Origin: Azoarcus sp. | GTDB lineage: Bacteria > Pseudomonadota > Gammaproteobacteria > Burkholderiales > Rhodocyclaceae | DNA: 53,281 nucleotides | NCBI GenBank assembly: GCA_031258965.1 | Contig: JAIRMC010000115.1 | Coordinates: forward strand, 1 to 53,281 | Direction of reading: 5' to 3' | Program-made: the position numbers and the translations under genes | Notes under the pieces: generated by a model | The model's input: only the letters and a program-made list of their open reading frames with translations | Databases searched by the model: none | What the model was told of the DNA's origin: nothing | Shown here: positions 45,474-53,281 of the stretch, one piece after another | Numbering within the stretch: position 1 is the first letter of the stretch | Layout of the letters: the number at the start of each line of letters is the position of its first letter

Positions 45474-47234
45474 ATGACCGAAACGCCACTATCCGCCCGC
45501 CGCCCGTTTTGGGCGGCGCTGGCTGTTGTCCATTTGTTCGGCCTTGCCGCGCTGTTTTTGTGGCTTCATGGGGAAACCCGCCCGGTGCCGATGCCCGGTT
45601 TGCAACTGGCGGCAAACGAGAAGCTGCGTTGTGTTTCCTACGCGCCGTTCCACCGTCCGGGGCAGACGCCGTTCGATGAGGGCCTGCGCATTTCGCGCCA
45701 GCAGATCGAGGAAGATTTAAAAGCGCTTTCCGCACTCACCGCCTGTGTGCGCCTTTATGCAACGGATGCCGGTCTGGATCAGACGCCCGCCGTCGCCCGC
45801 GAGCTGGGGCTGAAGGTGTTGCTCGGGGTGTGGATCGGCCATGATCGGGAAAAGAACGCGCGCGAATTGGAACGCGGCATCGCGCTCGCCAATGAATACC
45901 GCGATGTGGTGCGGGCGCTCATTGTCGGCAATGAGGTATTGTTGCGCCGCGAACGCACGCCGGCAGAGATGCGCGTCCTGCTGGACAGGGCGCGGGCGGC
46001 GAGCGCCGTGCCGGTGACGTATGCGGATGTGTGGGAGTTCTGGCTGAAGCATGACGAACTGGCTGACGCGGTGGATTTCGTGACGGTGCATATCCTGCCG
46101 TTCTGGGAGGACGAGCCGGTCGACATCGCGCAGGCGCTCGTCCACGTCGCCAATATTCGCGCCAGGGTGGGCACACATTTTTCTGGTAAATCCATATTGA
46201 TCGGGGAGACCGGCTGGCCGGGCGCGGGCCGTCGGCGCGAGGCGTCGCGCCCCTCGCGGGTGAACCAAGCGCGTTATGTCCGGGAATTCGTGCATCGCGC
46301 CCATGCCGAGGGTTGGGATTACAACTTGATCGAGGCCATCGACCAACCGTGGAAACGGGTGCTCGAAGGCACGGCCGGCGGTTATTGGGGGGCGCTGGAT
46401 GCAGATGACCTGCGGCCAAAGTTTCCGTTGGACGGGCCGGTGTCCGAGCGCGAAAGCATCGCAGGGCCGTTGGGCGGCGCGGCGGCGGGCGCGGCGCTGG
46501 CGTTGCTGCTGGCGCTGGCCGGAGGTATCCGGGCGCTTTTCCAAGCGCCGTGGCGCCTGGCCGCCGTGAGCTTCGTCGGTGCAACGACGGGGCTGGTCGC
46601 GGTGTTGCACGCCGAGCATGCCGTGCTGGCCTATGCGCGCGTCACCGATTGGGCGGCGCTCGGGGCGGTGGCGCTGGCCGCGGTGTTCGTTGGGGCGGCG
46701 CTGGCGCGCTGGCGGGGCGAGGCGCTGAGGCCCGCCGCCGAAGCCTGGGCGCGGTTGCGGCGGGCAGGGTTCGCGGCCAGCGCGGCGGATGTTTTGTCGG
46801 CCCTGCGCGGCTTCGTGCTTTTTGCCGCCGCCGCTGCCGCCCTGCTGCTGCTCGTCACGCCACGTTACCGGGATTTCCCCACGCTGCTTTATTTGACGCC
46901 TGCCGCTGTCTACGGGGTGTTGGGCTGGTGGCAAACCGGGCCGTTGCCGCTTGCGGAGCGCCTCTGCGCCTTCGTCGCCGTGGTGTGCGCGATAGGCCGC
47001 TGGTTGCCGGAACCCGCCAATCCGCAGGCTGTCGGCTGGCTATTGACGATGCTCGCGCTGGCCCTGCCCATGATCGGTTGGGAGCTTGTCCGCCGCCGCG
47101 AGAGGCGGGCGATCCCGCAGCAGGGCGAACAGGGCGAGCAAGACGGCAAGCGCGGCGGGGTCGGCGCTATAGAGGATCAGCCCGGCCACGCCGGCGAACC
47201 AGCCAAACCAGGCAAAGCGCCGCCAGGTGAATAG
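45474..47234 (+). CDS. Membrane-bound glycoside hydrolase family 17 protein
   Basis: A 586-aa protein: an N-terminal membrane anchor (about 12-31), a periplasmic GH17 TIM barrel (about 50-325) and a C-terminal half with eight or so membrane helices. The acid/base Glu154 (IVGNEVLL) and nucleophile Glu245 (LIGETGWPG) are present. GH17 enzymes cut or rearrange beta-1,3-glucans; membrane forms in proteobacteria shape cyclic or branched glucans. Most such fused proteins have a GT2 partner nearby; none is in this window. The last 45 residues are low-complexity and overlap a convergent gene by 195 bp. A CATAAT at 45437-45442 is a possible -10. Confidence 0.88.
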   Translation: MTETPLSARRPFWAALAVVHLFGLAALFLWLHGETRPVPMPGLQLAANEKLRCVSYAPFHRPGQTPFDEGLRISRQQIEEDLKALSALTACVRLYATDAGLDQTPAVARELGLKVLLGVWIGHDREKNARELERGIALANEYRDVVRALIVGNEVLLRRERTPAEMRVLLDRARAASAVPVTYADVWEFWLKHDELADAVDFVTVHILPFWEDEPVDIAQALVHVANIRARVGTHFSGKSILIGETGWPGAGRRREASRPSRVNQARYVREFVHRAHAEGWDYNLIEAIDQPWKRVLEGTAGGYWGALDADDLRPKFPLDGPVSERESIAGPLGGAAAGAALALLLALAGGIRALFQAPWRLAAVSFVGATTGLVAVLHAEHAVLAYARVTDWAALGAVALAAVFVGAALARWRGEALRPAAEAWARLRRAGFAASAADVLSALRGFVLFAAAAAALLLLVTPRYRDFPTLLYLTPAAVYGVLGWWQTGPLPLAERLCAFVAVVCAIGRWLPEPANPQAVGWLLTMLALALPMIGWELVRRRERRAIPQQGEQGEQDGKRGGVGAIEDQPGHAGEPAKPGKAPPGE

Positions 47235-47474
47235 GAAGCCCAGCATTGCCGCGAGCAGTGCCAGCCAGCCCAGGCGTTGAAGCTGGAAGCTCTGCACCAG
47301 CAGCCAGGCGAGTGTGCACGGCAAGGCGGCGTCCGCGCCGCCGGGGCCGCAATCTCGCGGTAACAGGCCGTTTTCGATGATGCCAAAGCGCAGTGCCGCC
47401 AGCGCTAGTCCGAGCAGGGCCGCGCCGAAAAGCGCGCGGGCGAGGGTGCGGGTGTTTTGCCGGGTTGCCTGCAT
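47040..47474 (-). CDS. Small membrane protein of unknown function
   Basis: A 144-aa protein with about four hydrophobic segments: LARALFGAALLGLALAALRFG, LAWLLVQSFQ, WLALLAAMLGFLFTW and WFGWFAGVAGLIL with LAVLLALFALL after it. ENGLLPRDCGPGG with Cys before helix 2 is a distinctive loop. AAAGG lies seven bases before ATG 47474, 11 bp after the pgeF stop, so it is the third gene of rluD-pgeF. It overlaps the 3' end of the GH17 gene by 195 bp on the other strand; here the minus-strand frame looks more protein-like. No family recognised. Confidence 0.7.
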   Translation of the reverse strand: MQATRQNTRTLARALFGAALLGLALAALRFGIIENGLLPRDCGPGGADAALPCTLAWLLVQSFQLQRLGWLALLAAMLGFLFTWRRFAWFGWFAGVAGLILYSADPAALAVLLALFALLRDRPPLAAADKLPTDHGQGQREHRQ

Positions 47475-47484
47475 GGGCGCGCCT

Positions 47485-48231
47485 TTATTTCTCCAGCCAG
47501 ACCAGCGACGCAAAACGGCCCGTCGCGCCATCTCGCCGGTAGGAGTAGAAGCGCGCGGTTTCCGTGGAAGTGCATCGTCCGCCGCCGTATATCCGGGAAA
47601 CCCCGGCCCGCGTCAGGCGGCGACGGGCGAGCGCGTAGAGATCGGCAAGCCATTTGCCCGATGTTTCCCGCGCCGCGAAGGCCGCGCACGCGCCGGGGTC
47701 GAGCGCCAGGAAGGCGTCGCGCACGTCGTCGCCGACTTCAAAGGCTGCCGGGCCGATGGCGGGGCCAAGCCAAGCGATGATCCGCGCGGGCGGCATCGCC
47801 ATGGCGGCGATTGCGGCTTCCAGCACGCCTGCCGCCAATCCGCGCCAGCCCGCGTGCGCGGCGGCGACCGCCGCGCCGTCTCTGTCGCAGAAGAGGACGG
47901 GCAGACAGTCGGCGGTCATGACGGCGCAGACCGCGCCTGGCGCGCGCGCGACGGCGGCATCCGCGCGGGGCGGCGCGCGCCGCGCGCCGCCATCGGCAAG
48001 CGCGACGGCTGTGCCGTGCACCTGTTCCAGCCAATAGGGTTCGGCGGGCAGATGCCGCCGCAGCAGGGCGCGGTTGGCGGCAACCGCCGCCGGATCGTCG
48101 CCAACGTGCGCGCCGAGGTTGAGGCTGTCATAAGGCGCTTTGCTGTGCCCGCCGAGCCGGGTCGTAACCAGGGCGCGCACGGCGGGCGGCGCGGGCCAGT
48201 CGGGCAGGATGAAGCCGTCCGCATCAGGCAT
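47485..48231 (-). CDS. pgeF: Peptidoglycan editing factor PgeF (YfiH, multicopper laccase fold)
   Basis: A 248-aa cytosolic enzyme that prevents wrong amino acids (Ser for Ala) from entering peptidoglycan precursors by hydrolysing UDP-MurNAc-Ser; relatives oxidise polyphenols or act on purine nucleosides. Metal ligands: His72 (QVHGT), Cys109 (TADCLPVLF) and His126 (AHAGWRG). Length is normal. It overlaps the rluD stop by 8 nt, the usual rluD-pgeF pairing in proteobacteria. Confidence 0.93.
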   Translation of the reverse strand: MPDADGFILPDWPAPPAVRALVTTRLGGHSKAPYDSLNLGAHVGDDPAAVAANRALLRRHLPAEPYWLEQVHGTAVALADGGARRAPPRADAAVARAPGAVCAVMTADCLPVLFCDRDGAAVAAAHAGWRGLAAGVLEAAIAAMAMPPARIIAWLGPAIGPAAFEVGDDVRDAFLALDPGACAAFAARETSGKWLADLYALARRRLTRAGVSRIYGGGRCTSTETARFYSYRRDGATGRFASLVWLEK

Positions 48232-49234
48232 CGTCTGCTCCCGGATACCCGGGGGCGCGGCTGCCGAGGGTTGCCAGCAAGGCAGAGAAGTCTCGCGGCA
48301 GGGGCGAAAACCACGTCATTGTTTCTTCGCGCGCCGGGTGGATCAGCCCGAGACGGAATGCATGCAATGCCTGGCGTTTGAAGTTTTCCAGGCGCGGATC
48401 GGATGTCCGCTTCAGCCCATAGACCGGGTCGCCGACGAGCGGATGGCCAAGATGCGCCATATGAACCCGTATCTGGTGGGTGCGGCCCGTCGCCAGCCGG
48501 CATTCGAGCAGGGTGAGCGCCCCAAGCCGTTCGCGCACCGCGTAGCGGGTGAGCGCCGAGCGTCCCTGCGCGACCACGGCCATCTTTGTGCGCTGCACGG
48601 GGTGGCGGGCAATGGGTGCGTCGATTTCGCCGTCGCGGGCGGGCGCGCCATGTACAAGCGCAAGGTAACGGCGCTCGACCGTGCGCGCCTGTAGCTGCCG
48701 GATCAAATGTGTTTGCGCCGCCAGCGTTTTCGCCACGACGAGGAGGCCGCTGGTGTCTTTGTCCAGCCGGTGGACGATGCCCGCGCGCGGCACGGCGGCA
48801 AGCGCCGGGGCATGATGGAGCAAGGCATTCATCAGCGTGCCGCGCCAGTTGCCATTGCCCGGATGCACGACCAGCCCGGCGGGTTTATCGAGCACCAGCA
48901 AGGCTTCGTCCTCGAATACGACGGCAAGCGCGATGTTTTCCGGCGCGGCGGGCATCTCCGCAGCCGCGGGCGGGACGGCATCCATTTCCAGCCGCTCGCC
49001 GCCCCGCACTTTTGCATGGGCCTCCGGCGCGCGCCCATCGACGCGGATGCGCCCCTCGCGCAGCCAGCTCTGGAGACGGTTGCGCGAGTAGTCGGGAAAC
49101 ATCCGGGCGAGCGCCCTGTCCAGCCGCAGACCCACGCAATCGGCGGGAACCGTGACGCTCGCGGCAAGCGCGGTTTCACGAGAAATGAGTGATTCATCCG
49201 GGCTGTGGCTATAATTCGCCGGTTCATCATTCAA
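48224..49234 (-). CDS. rluD: 23S rRNA pseudouridine synthase RluD
   Basis: Makes pseudouridines 1911, 1915 and 1917 in helix 69. The protein has an S4 domain (VTVPADCVGLRLDRALARMF, YSRNRLQSWLREGRIRVDG) and the RluA-type catalytic core with the Asp in HRLDKDTSGLLVV (residue 158 from this start), RLATGRTHQIRVHMAHLGHP and a normal C-terminus. The start is uncertain: TTG 49234 (336 aa) keeps it clear of bamD; ATG 49261 would overlap bamD by 14 nt; an ATG further upstream is not credible. Divergent from bamD, as is usual in Betaproteobacteria. Confidence 0.92.
   Translation of the reverse strand: MNDEPANYSHSPDESLISRETALAASVTVPADCVGLRLDRALARMFPDYSRNRLQSWLREGRIRVDGRAPEAHAKVRGGERLEMDAVPPAAAEMPAAPENIALAVVFEDEALLVLDKPAGLVVHPGNGNWRGTLMNALLHHAPALAAVPRAGIVHRLDKDTSGLLVVAKTLAAQTHLIRQLQARTVERRYLALVHGAPARDGEIDAPIARHPVQRTKMAVVAQGRSALTRYAVRERLGALTLLECRLATGRTHQIRVHMAHLGHPLVGDPVYGLKRTSDPRLENFKRQALHAFRLGLIHPAREETMTWFSPLPRDFSALLATLGSRAPGYPGADDA
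49210..49215 (+). promoter_or_regulatory. Candidate -10 of bamD
   Basis: TATAAT lies 32 bp before the bamD ATG at 49248. No good -35 is present at 16-18 bp upstream. It also falls inside the 5' end of the rluD frame on the other strand. Confidence 0.4.
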
Positions 49235-49247
49235 GCGAGTGTTTTCG

Positions 49248-50066
49248 ATGACTAAATTCATTTCTGGAAGTGTAGCGGTAAAAGCGGCCCGGAGCGCCTT
49301 GCTGATTGCCGCGCTGGCGTTGGTCGGGTGCAGTAGCGCGCCCGATGACGAAACCGCCAACTGGGACGCCCAGAAGCTCTATTCCGAGGCGAAAACCCTG
49401 ATGAACGAGGGCGGTTACGATCAGGCGATCAAGATGTTCGAGAAGCTCGAATCGCGCTACCCCTACGGACGCTACGCCCAACAGGCGCAACTCGACACAG
49501 CCTATGCCTATTACAAGTCGGACGAGCCGGAACTGGCGATTCTCGCCACCGAACGCTTCATCAAGCTGCATCCCAACCACCGCGACGTCGACTACGCCTA
49601 TTACCTGAAGGGGCTGGTCAATTTCAATGAAAACCTCGGTCTTTTCGGCGACGCGACGGGCAAGGATCTTTCACAGCGCGACCCGAGAGCCTCGCGCGAG
49701 GCTTTCGATACCTTCCGTGAACTCGTCGAACGCTTCCCGGAGAGCAAATACGCCGAGGATTCCCGCCTGCGCATGCAATACCTGGTGAATTCGCTCGCCG
49801 CCTATGAAGTGCACGTCGCCCGCTACTACTACCGGCGCAACGCTTACATCGCCGCCATCAACCGCGCCCAGGCGGCAATCACCCAATATCCGAACGCCCC
49901 CTCGCACGAAGAAGCCCTGTTCCTGCTGGTCAAGAGTTACGACAAGCTCGGACTCACCGAGCTGCGTGATGATGCCGACCGCGTGATGCAGCAGAATTTC
50001 GCCGACAGCAAATATCTGACCAGCAAGCACAAGGAAGGGCGGCCATGGTGGCAACTGTGGGAGTGA
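49248..50066 (+). CDS. bamD: Outer membrane assembly lipoprotein BamD
   Basis: Essential TPR lipoprotein of the BAM complex that inserts beta-barrels. The 272-aa protein has a lipobox LVGC (Cys28) and five TPR motifs: DAQKLYSEAKTLMNEGGYDQ, LESRYPYGRYAQQAQLDTAY, LKGLVNFNENLG, FRELVERFPESKYAEDSRLRM (split) and the C-terminal SYDKLGLTELRDDAD. ATG 49248 is preferred; GTG 49239 is in frame nine bases earlier. Divergent from rluD. Confidence 0.95.
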   Translation: MTKFISGSVAVKAARSALLIAALALVGCSSAPDDETANWDAQKLYSEAKTLMNEGGYDQAIKMFEKLESRYPYGRYAQQAQLDTAYAYYKSDEPELAILATERFIKLHPNHRDVDYAYYLKGLVNFNENLGLFGDATGKDLSQRDPRASREAFDTFRELVERFPESKYAEDSRLRMQYLVNSLAAYEVHVARYYYRRNAYIAAINRAQAAITQYPNAPSHEEALFLLVKSYDKLGLTELRDDADRVMQQNFADSKYLTSKHKEGRPWWQLWE

Positions 50067-50068
50067 AG

Positions 50069-50163
50069 CCGGGATCGGATTTGATCCCGGGGCAACCCTC
50101 ATGGTTGCCCTCCTATTGCGGACGGGGCGCGGGAACAAGGACGGGCGAGCACAAAGCTCGCCC
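50069..50163. repeat. Three successive hairpins after bamD
   Basis: CCGGGATC/GATCCCGG (50069-50090), GGGCAACC/GGTTGCCC (50090-50110) and GGGCGAGC/GCTCGCCC (50143-50163) are each perfect 8-bp stems with loops of five to six bases. The third, with its ACAAA loop, resembles the GGGCGA..TCGCCC palindrome often scattered between bacterial genes. The first, two bases after the bamD stop, may aid termination. Confidence 0.75.
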
Positions 50164-50262
50164 ATACGGCGCGGTGTCCAGGGTTTGGCGCCACAGGGGT
50201 TGCCGCGCCGCCGACGCCCTTCGCAGTGACAGTATCATATAGCGTCCCCGCTCCCCGATCCC

Positions 50263-50271
50263 TGTGGATAA
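50263..50271 (-). promoter_or_regulatory. DnaA box upstream of dnaA
   Basis: TGTGGATAA is the exact reverse complement of the consensus TTATCCACA. It lies 135 bp before the dnaA start, consistent with autoregulation of dnaA. I see no other perfect box in 50067-50405 or between dnaA and dnaN, so this alone does not make an obvious oriC. The rest of 50164-50405 holds no gene I can support. Confidence 0.75.
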
Positions 50272-50405
50272 GCCGCCGCCGAGCGAGTAAAATCCGCTCA
50301 CCCGTTCCGGTCGAAGCATCACCTCCGACCGGCCTCCGATCAGGCCGCAAGGCCGCGCGCTTGCCGTTCCGCGTCCGTCGCGCGGCAGGCGCGGTTGATG
50401 TTTTC

Positions 50406-51893
50406 TTGAACGCCGTGCCGCAAACGCAAACCGCCCTTCCTGCGGGTCAGGAGTTCTGGCCTTTCTGTCTGTCCCGTCTGGAACAAGAACTGCCCGCGCA
50501 GCAGTTCAACATCTGGATCAAGCCCCTGTCGGTCAAATATGCCGATAGCGACGGCAACCCCGGCCTGACCTTGGTCGCGCCAAGCCGCTTCGTGCTGGAC
50601 TGGATACGTGATCGCTACCGCCGCCGGATTGGCGAGCTGGCCGAGGAATTCCACGGCACGCCCTTGCGCCTCGATTTGCAACTGGCGCCACCGAAAGCCA
50701 CTTCTGGCGCCACGGGCGCGCCCGCCACCGTGGAGACGCTTTCCGCCCCGCCAGCCTCATCCGCCTCATCGCCCGCGCGCTCCGCCCCGTCTGCCTCATC
50801 ATCCACGGTTTCCACCCCGCCCACGCCAGCCCCGGCGCGGACCACGCGCAATGCCGCAGCGGCTGTCTACGAAAAAACCCGGCTCAATCCCGGTTTTACT
50901 TTCGATACGCTGGTCACGGGCCGCGCCAACGATCTCGCCCGCGCCGCGGCGGAACAGGTGGCGCAAAAACCGGGCACGTCCTACAACCCGCTTTTCATCT
51001 ACGGCGGCGTCGGGCTGGGCAAGACCCACCTCGTCCACGCCATCGGCAACGAAGTGTTCAAGCACAATCCGCGCGCGGTGGTGCGTTACGTGCATTCCGA
51101 GGATTTCGCCTCCGACGTGGTGCACGCCTATCAGCAAAAGAGCTTCGACGCCCTCAAACTCTATTACCGTTCGCTCGACCTGCTCATCATTGATGACATC
51201 CAGTTTTTCCGCACCAAGGAGAGAACAAAGGAAGAATTTTTCCACGCCTTCAACGCGCTCACCGAGGCGAAGAAGCAGATCGTCATCACCTGCGACACTT
51301 ACCCCAAGGAAATCCAGGGACTGGAAGACCGCCTGATTTCGCGCTTCGACTGGGGGCTGACGGTGCAGATCGAAGCGCCCGAACTGGAAATGCGCGTCGC
51401 CATCCTGCAAAAGAAGGCCGAGGCGCTGAAAACATCGCTCGACGGCGATGTGGCTTTCCTGATCGCCAAGAATCTGCGCTCGAACGTGCGCGAACTCGAA
51501 GGCGCGCTCAACAAGGTGGTCGCCTACGCCCGTTTCCATGGCCGCGACATTTCGCTCGATCTCGCCAAAGAGGCGCTCAAGGATCTGCTCAACGCCCACA
51601 ACCGCCAGCTATCCATCGAACACATCCAGAAGACAGTGGCCGATTATTACAGGATCAAGATCAATGACATGCACTCCAGGAAACGCACCCGCGCCATCGC
51701 GCGCCCGCGCCAGGTGGCGATGTGGCTGGCCAAGGAGTTAACGGCGATGTCCCTGCCCGCGATCGGCGAAGCTTTCGGCGGGCGCGATCACACGACGGTC
51801 CTGCACGCCTACCGCACCGTGACCGACTTGCGCCAGATCGACCAGCAGCTCAACCACGATGTCCATGTGCTCACCCAGGTTTTGCGGGGGTGA
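50406..51893 (+). CDS. dnaA: Chromosomal replication initiator DnaA
   Basis: ATP-dependent initiator that opens oriC. The protein (495 aa from TTG 50406) has domain I ([19 protein letters not shown], about 12-85), a disordered Ser/Pro/Ala/Thr-rich domain II (about 95-150), the AAA+ domain with Walker A GGVGLGKT (200-207) and Walker [11 protein letters not shown], and domain IV with the DNA-binding signature [15 protein letters not shown]. The start is ambiguous: TTG 50406 or GTG 50415, neither with a clear Shine-Dalgarno. Followed by dnaN and gyrB, the classical order. Confidence 0.95.
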   Translation: MNAVPQTQTALPAGQEFWPFCLSRLEQELPAQQFNIWIKPLSVKYADSDGNPGLTLVAPSRFVLDWIRDRYRRRIGELAEEFHGTPLRLDLQLAPPKATSGATGAPATVETLSAPPASSASSPARSAPSASSSTVSTPPTPAPARTTRNAAAAVYEKTRLNPGFTFDTLVTGRANDLARAAAEQVAQKPGTSYNPLFIYGGVGLGKTHLVHAIGNEVFKHNPRAVVRYVHSEDFASDVVHAYQQKSFDALKLYYRSLDLLIIDDIQFFRTKERTKEEFFHAFNALTEAKKQIVITCDTYPKEIQGLEDRLISRFDWGLTVQIEAPELEMRVAILQKKAEALKTSLDGDVAFLIAKNLRSNVRELEGALNKVVAYARFHGRDISLDLAKEALKDLLNAHNRQLSIEHIQKTVADYYRIKINDMHSRKRTRAIARPRQVAMWLAKELTAMSLPAIGEAFGGRDHTTVLHAYRTVTDLRQIDQQLNHDVHVLTQVLRG

Positions 51894-51950
51894 GCCGCTT
51901 TTTTCACGCTTTTTTCATCAACCCCGGATCTTCTTCCAACCGAACCGACC

Positions 51951-53057
51951 ATGCTCCTGCTCAAAGCCCCCCGCGATGCGTTGCTCATACCGCTGCAAGC
52001 GGTGTCCGGCGTCGTCGAAAAGCGCCATACCCTGCCCATCCTCTCGAATGTGTTGATCGAAAAGACGGGCGACAACCTGACATTCACCGCCACGGACATC
52101 GAAATCCAGATTCGCACCGTCACCACGGGCAATACTGGCGGGGAAGATGCCGCCATCACCGTGGGCGCACGCAAGCTGCAAGACATCCTGCGCGCGCTGC
52201 CGGACACCGAAGTCAACCTCACCCTCGAAGAACGCCGCCTCGCCATCAAGGCCGGACGCAGCCGCTTCCAGTTGCAAACGCTGCCCGCCGAGGACTACCC
52301 ATTGCTCACCCCGCCCGCCAGCGAAGCGGCGCGCTTTTCGGTGCCGCAACGGACTCTCAGGCAACAACTGGCGCTGGTGGCCTACGCCATGGCGCAGCAG
52401 GACATCCGCTATTATCTCAACGGCCTGCTGCTCATCGCCGACGGCAAGGCGCTGACGCTGGTGGCGACCGACGGCCATCGCCTGGCCTACGCGGCCAGTG
52501 AACTCGAAACCCCCGTCGCCGCCCGCAGCGAAGTCATCCTGCCGCGCAAGACCATCCTCGAACTTTCCCGCCAGATCGGCGACAACGACGACCCGGTCGA
52601 CGTCATCCTCGCGGGCAATCAGGCCGTATTCCGTTTCGGTTCGGTCGAATTCGTCACCAAGCTCATCGATGGCAAGTTCCCCGATTACCAGCGCGTGATT
52701 CCGCAGGATCACCCCGGCTGCATCGCCCTGCCGCGCGTGCAGTTGCTCGCCGCCTTGCAACGGGCCGCGATTCTCTCCAACGAGAAATTACACGGCGTGC
52801 GGCTGGTGCTGGACAACGGCGTGCTTTCCATCATCAGTTCCAATGCCGAACAGGAAGAAGCGCAGGAAGAACTCGAGGTCGATTTCCACGGCGAGCGCCT
52901 GGACATCGGCTTCAACGTCGGCTATCTGCTCGACGTGCTCAACAATGTGTCGTCGGAAACCATCGAATGGCGTTTCCGGAACGGCGATTCGAGCGCGCTC
53001 GTCACCTTGCCCGACAACGACAGCTTCAAATACGTTGTCATGCCAATGCGCATCTGA
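51951..53057 (+). CDS. dnaN: DNA polymerase III beta sliding clamp
   Basis: Ring-shaped processivity clamp that holds polymerase on DNA. The 368-aa protein has three clamp domains: [32 protein letters not shown] and [16 protein letters not shown] in the first two, and a C-terminus ending [12 protein letters not shown] with the conserved MPMR motif. Length normal. It is 57 bp after dnaA and followed by a terminator before gyrB. Confidence 0.97.
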   Translation: MLLLKAPRDALLIPLQAVSGVVEKRHTLPILSNVLIEKTGDNLTFTATDIEIQIRTVTTGNTGGEDAAITVGARKLQDILRALPDTEVNLTLEERRLAIKAGRSRFQLQTLPAEDYPLLTPPASEAARFSVPQRTLRQQLALVAYAMAQQDIRYYLNGLLLIADGKALTLVATDGHRLAYAASELETPVAARSEVILPRKTILELSRQIGDNDDPVDVILAGNQAVFRFGSVEFVTKLIDGKFPDYQRVIPQDHPGCIALPRVQLLAALQRAAILSNEKLHGVRLVLDNGVLSIISSNAEQEEAQEELEVDFHGERLDIGFNVGYLLDVLNNVSSETIEWRFRNGDSSALVTLPDNDSFKYVVMPMRI

Positions 53058-53078
53058 GCGAAGTCGTCGTATTGGTCT

Positions 53079-53113
53079 GCGCCCGGGGACGTTTTTCGTC
53101 CCGGGCGCGTTTT
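53079..53113 (+). terminator. Intrinsic terminator after dnaN
   Basis: GCGCCCGGGGACG (53079-53091) pairs with CGTCCCGGGCGC (53097-53108) with one bulged G and a TTTTT loop, followed by GTTTTCC. Located 22 bp after the dnaN stop and 24 bp before the gyrB ATG, so it could also attenuate read-through into gyrB. Confidence 0.75.
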
Positions 53114-53136
53114 CCATTTTCACCGCCGAGATTTCC

Positions 53137-53281
53137 ATGTCCGAACCGCAAAACCCCGCTGTCCCCGCCCAGAACGATTACGACGAATCCAGCATCCAGC
53201 AGCTCGAAGGGCTGGAAGCGGTCAGAAAACGCCCCGGCATGTACATCGGCGACACTTCCGACGGCACCGGCCTGCACCACA
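53137..53281 (+). CDS. gyrB: DNA gyrase subunit B, N-terminal part
   Basis: The window ends after 48 codons. The start [18 protein letters not shown] is followed by the gyrase signature beginning [20 protein letters not shown], the first ATPase-domain helix that contacts the partner subunit, then GTGLHH. Gyrase B powers negative supercoiling. The remainder lies downstream of the window. Confidence 0.96.
   Translation, partial: MSEPQNPAVPAQNDYDESSIQQLEGLEAVRKRPGMYIGDTSDGTGLHH

Overview
The window looks like a high-GC betaproteobacterial chromosome, most probably Rhodocyclales-like. The evidence is gene content and order: petABC-sspA-sspB, surE-pcm-nlpD-rpoS, tmk-holB-pilZ-tatD, lptF/lptG divergent from pepA-holC, bamD divergent from rluD-pgeF, scpA-scpB-rluB, and dnaA-dnaN-gyrB. 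Cytochrome b also carries PVWY at the Qo site. I cannot name a genus from sequence reading alone. Most of the window is dense housekeeping DNA in short operons, many joined by 4-nt stop/start overlaps.

Layout: 1-1 kb, 3' end of a type VI secretion hcp gene and a small conserved protein. 1-4 kb, serS convergent with a lytic transglycosylase (mltF). 4-4.9 kb, tRNA-Ser(CGA) followed by about 0.8 kb of gene-poor DNA with a tiny hydrophobic ORF, inverted repeats and a REP-like element. 4.9-9.4 kb, minus-strand cluster mltG-tmk-holB-pilZ-tatD-ankyrin protein. 9.5-12.4 kb, ygfZ, dgkA and a lipoprotein metallo-hydrolase. 12.5-17.8 kb, pepA-holC-Pro/Ala-rich protein divergent from lptF-lptG. 17.9-23.8 kb, ETF-ubiquinone oxidoreductase and purL. 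23.8-27.2 kb, surE-pcm-nlpD-rpoS. 27.5-31.8 kb, hemerythrin, sspB, sspA and the cytochrome bc1 operon petABC. 32.2-38 kb, a WG-repeat protein, PHP phosphoesterase, YciO-like protein, M50 protease, scpA, scpB and rluB. 38-40 kb, pyrD and an HDOD protein. 40.06-41.22 kb, a decayed accessory patch. 41.2-45.3 kb, a metal ABC-importer operon. 45.5-49.2 kb, a GH17 enzyme, a membrane protein, pgeF and rluD. 49.2-53.3 kb, bamD, dnaA, dnaN and the start of gyrB.

Themes: replication (dnaA, dnaN, gyrB, holB, holC, scpAB), envelope building (lptF, lptG, bamD, mltF, mltG, nlpD, pgeF, dgkA), respiration (petABC, ETF-QO) and stationary-phase or stress control (rpoS, sspAB, surE, pcm). The least ordinary parts are the 40-41 kb patch with an RTX-repeat fragment and a fragment of a Bacteroidetes-type HU-like protein, the metal-import operon with its own outer-membrane barrel and a Cys/His-rich small protein, the tiny ORF next to the tRNA, and dnaA sitting beside bamD with one visible DnaA box. 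I found no convincing wholly new multi-gene system. The metal-import operon and the 4.2-kb small ORF are the best leads. Start codons were corrected by reading; genes longer than their families or overlapping neighbours were trimmed to the start best supported by homology, spacing or a Shine-Dalgarno sequence.
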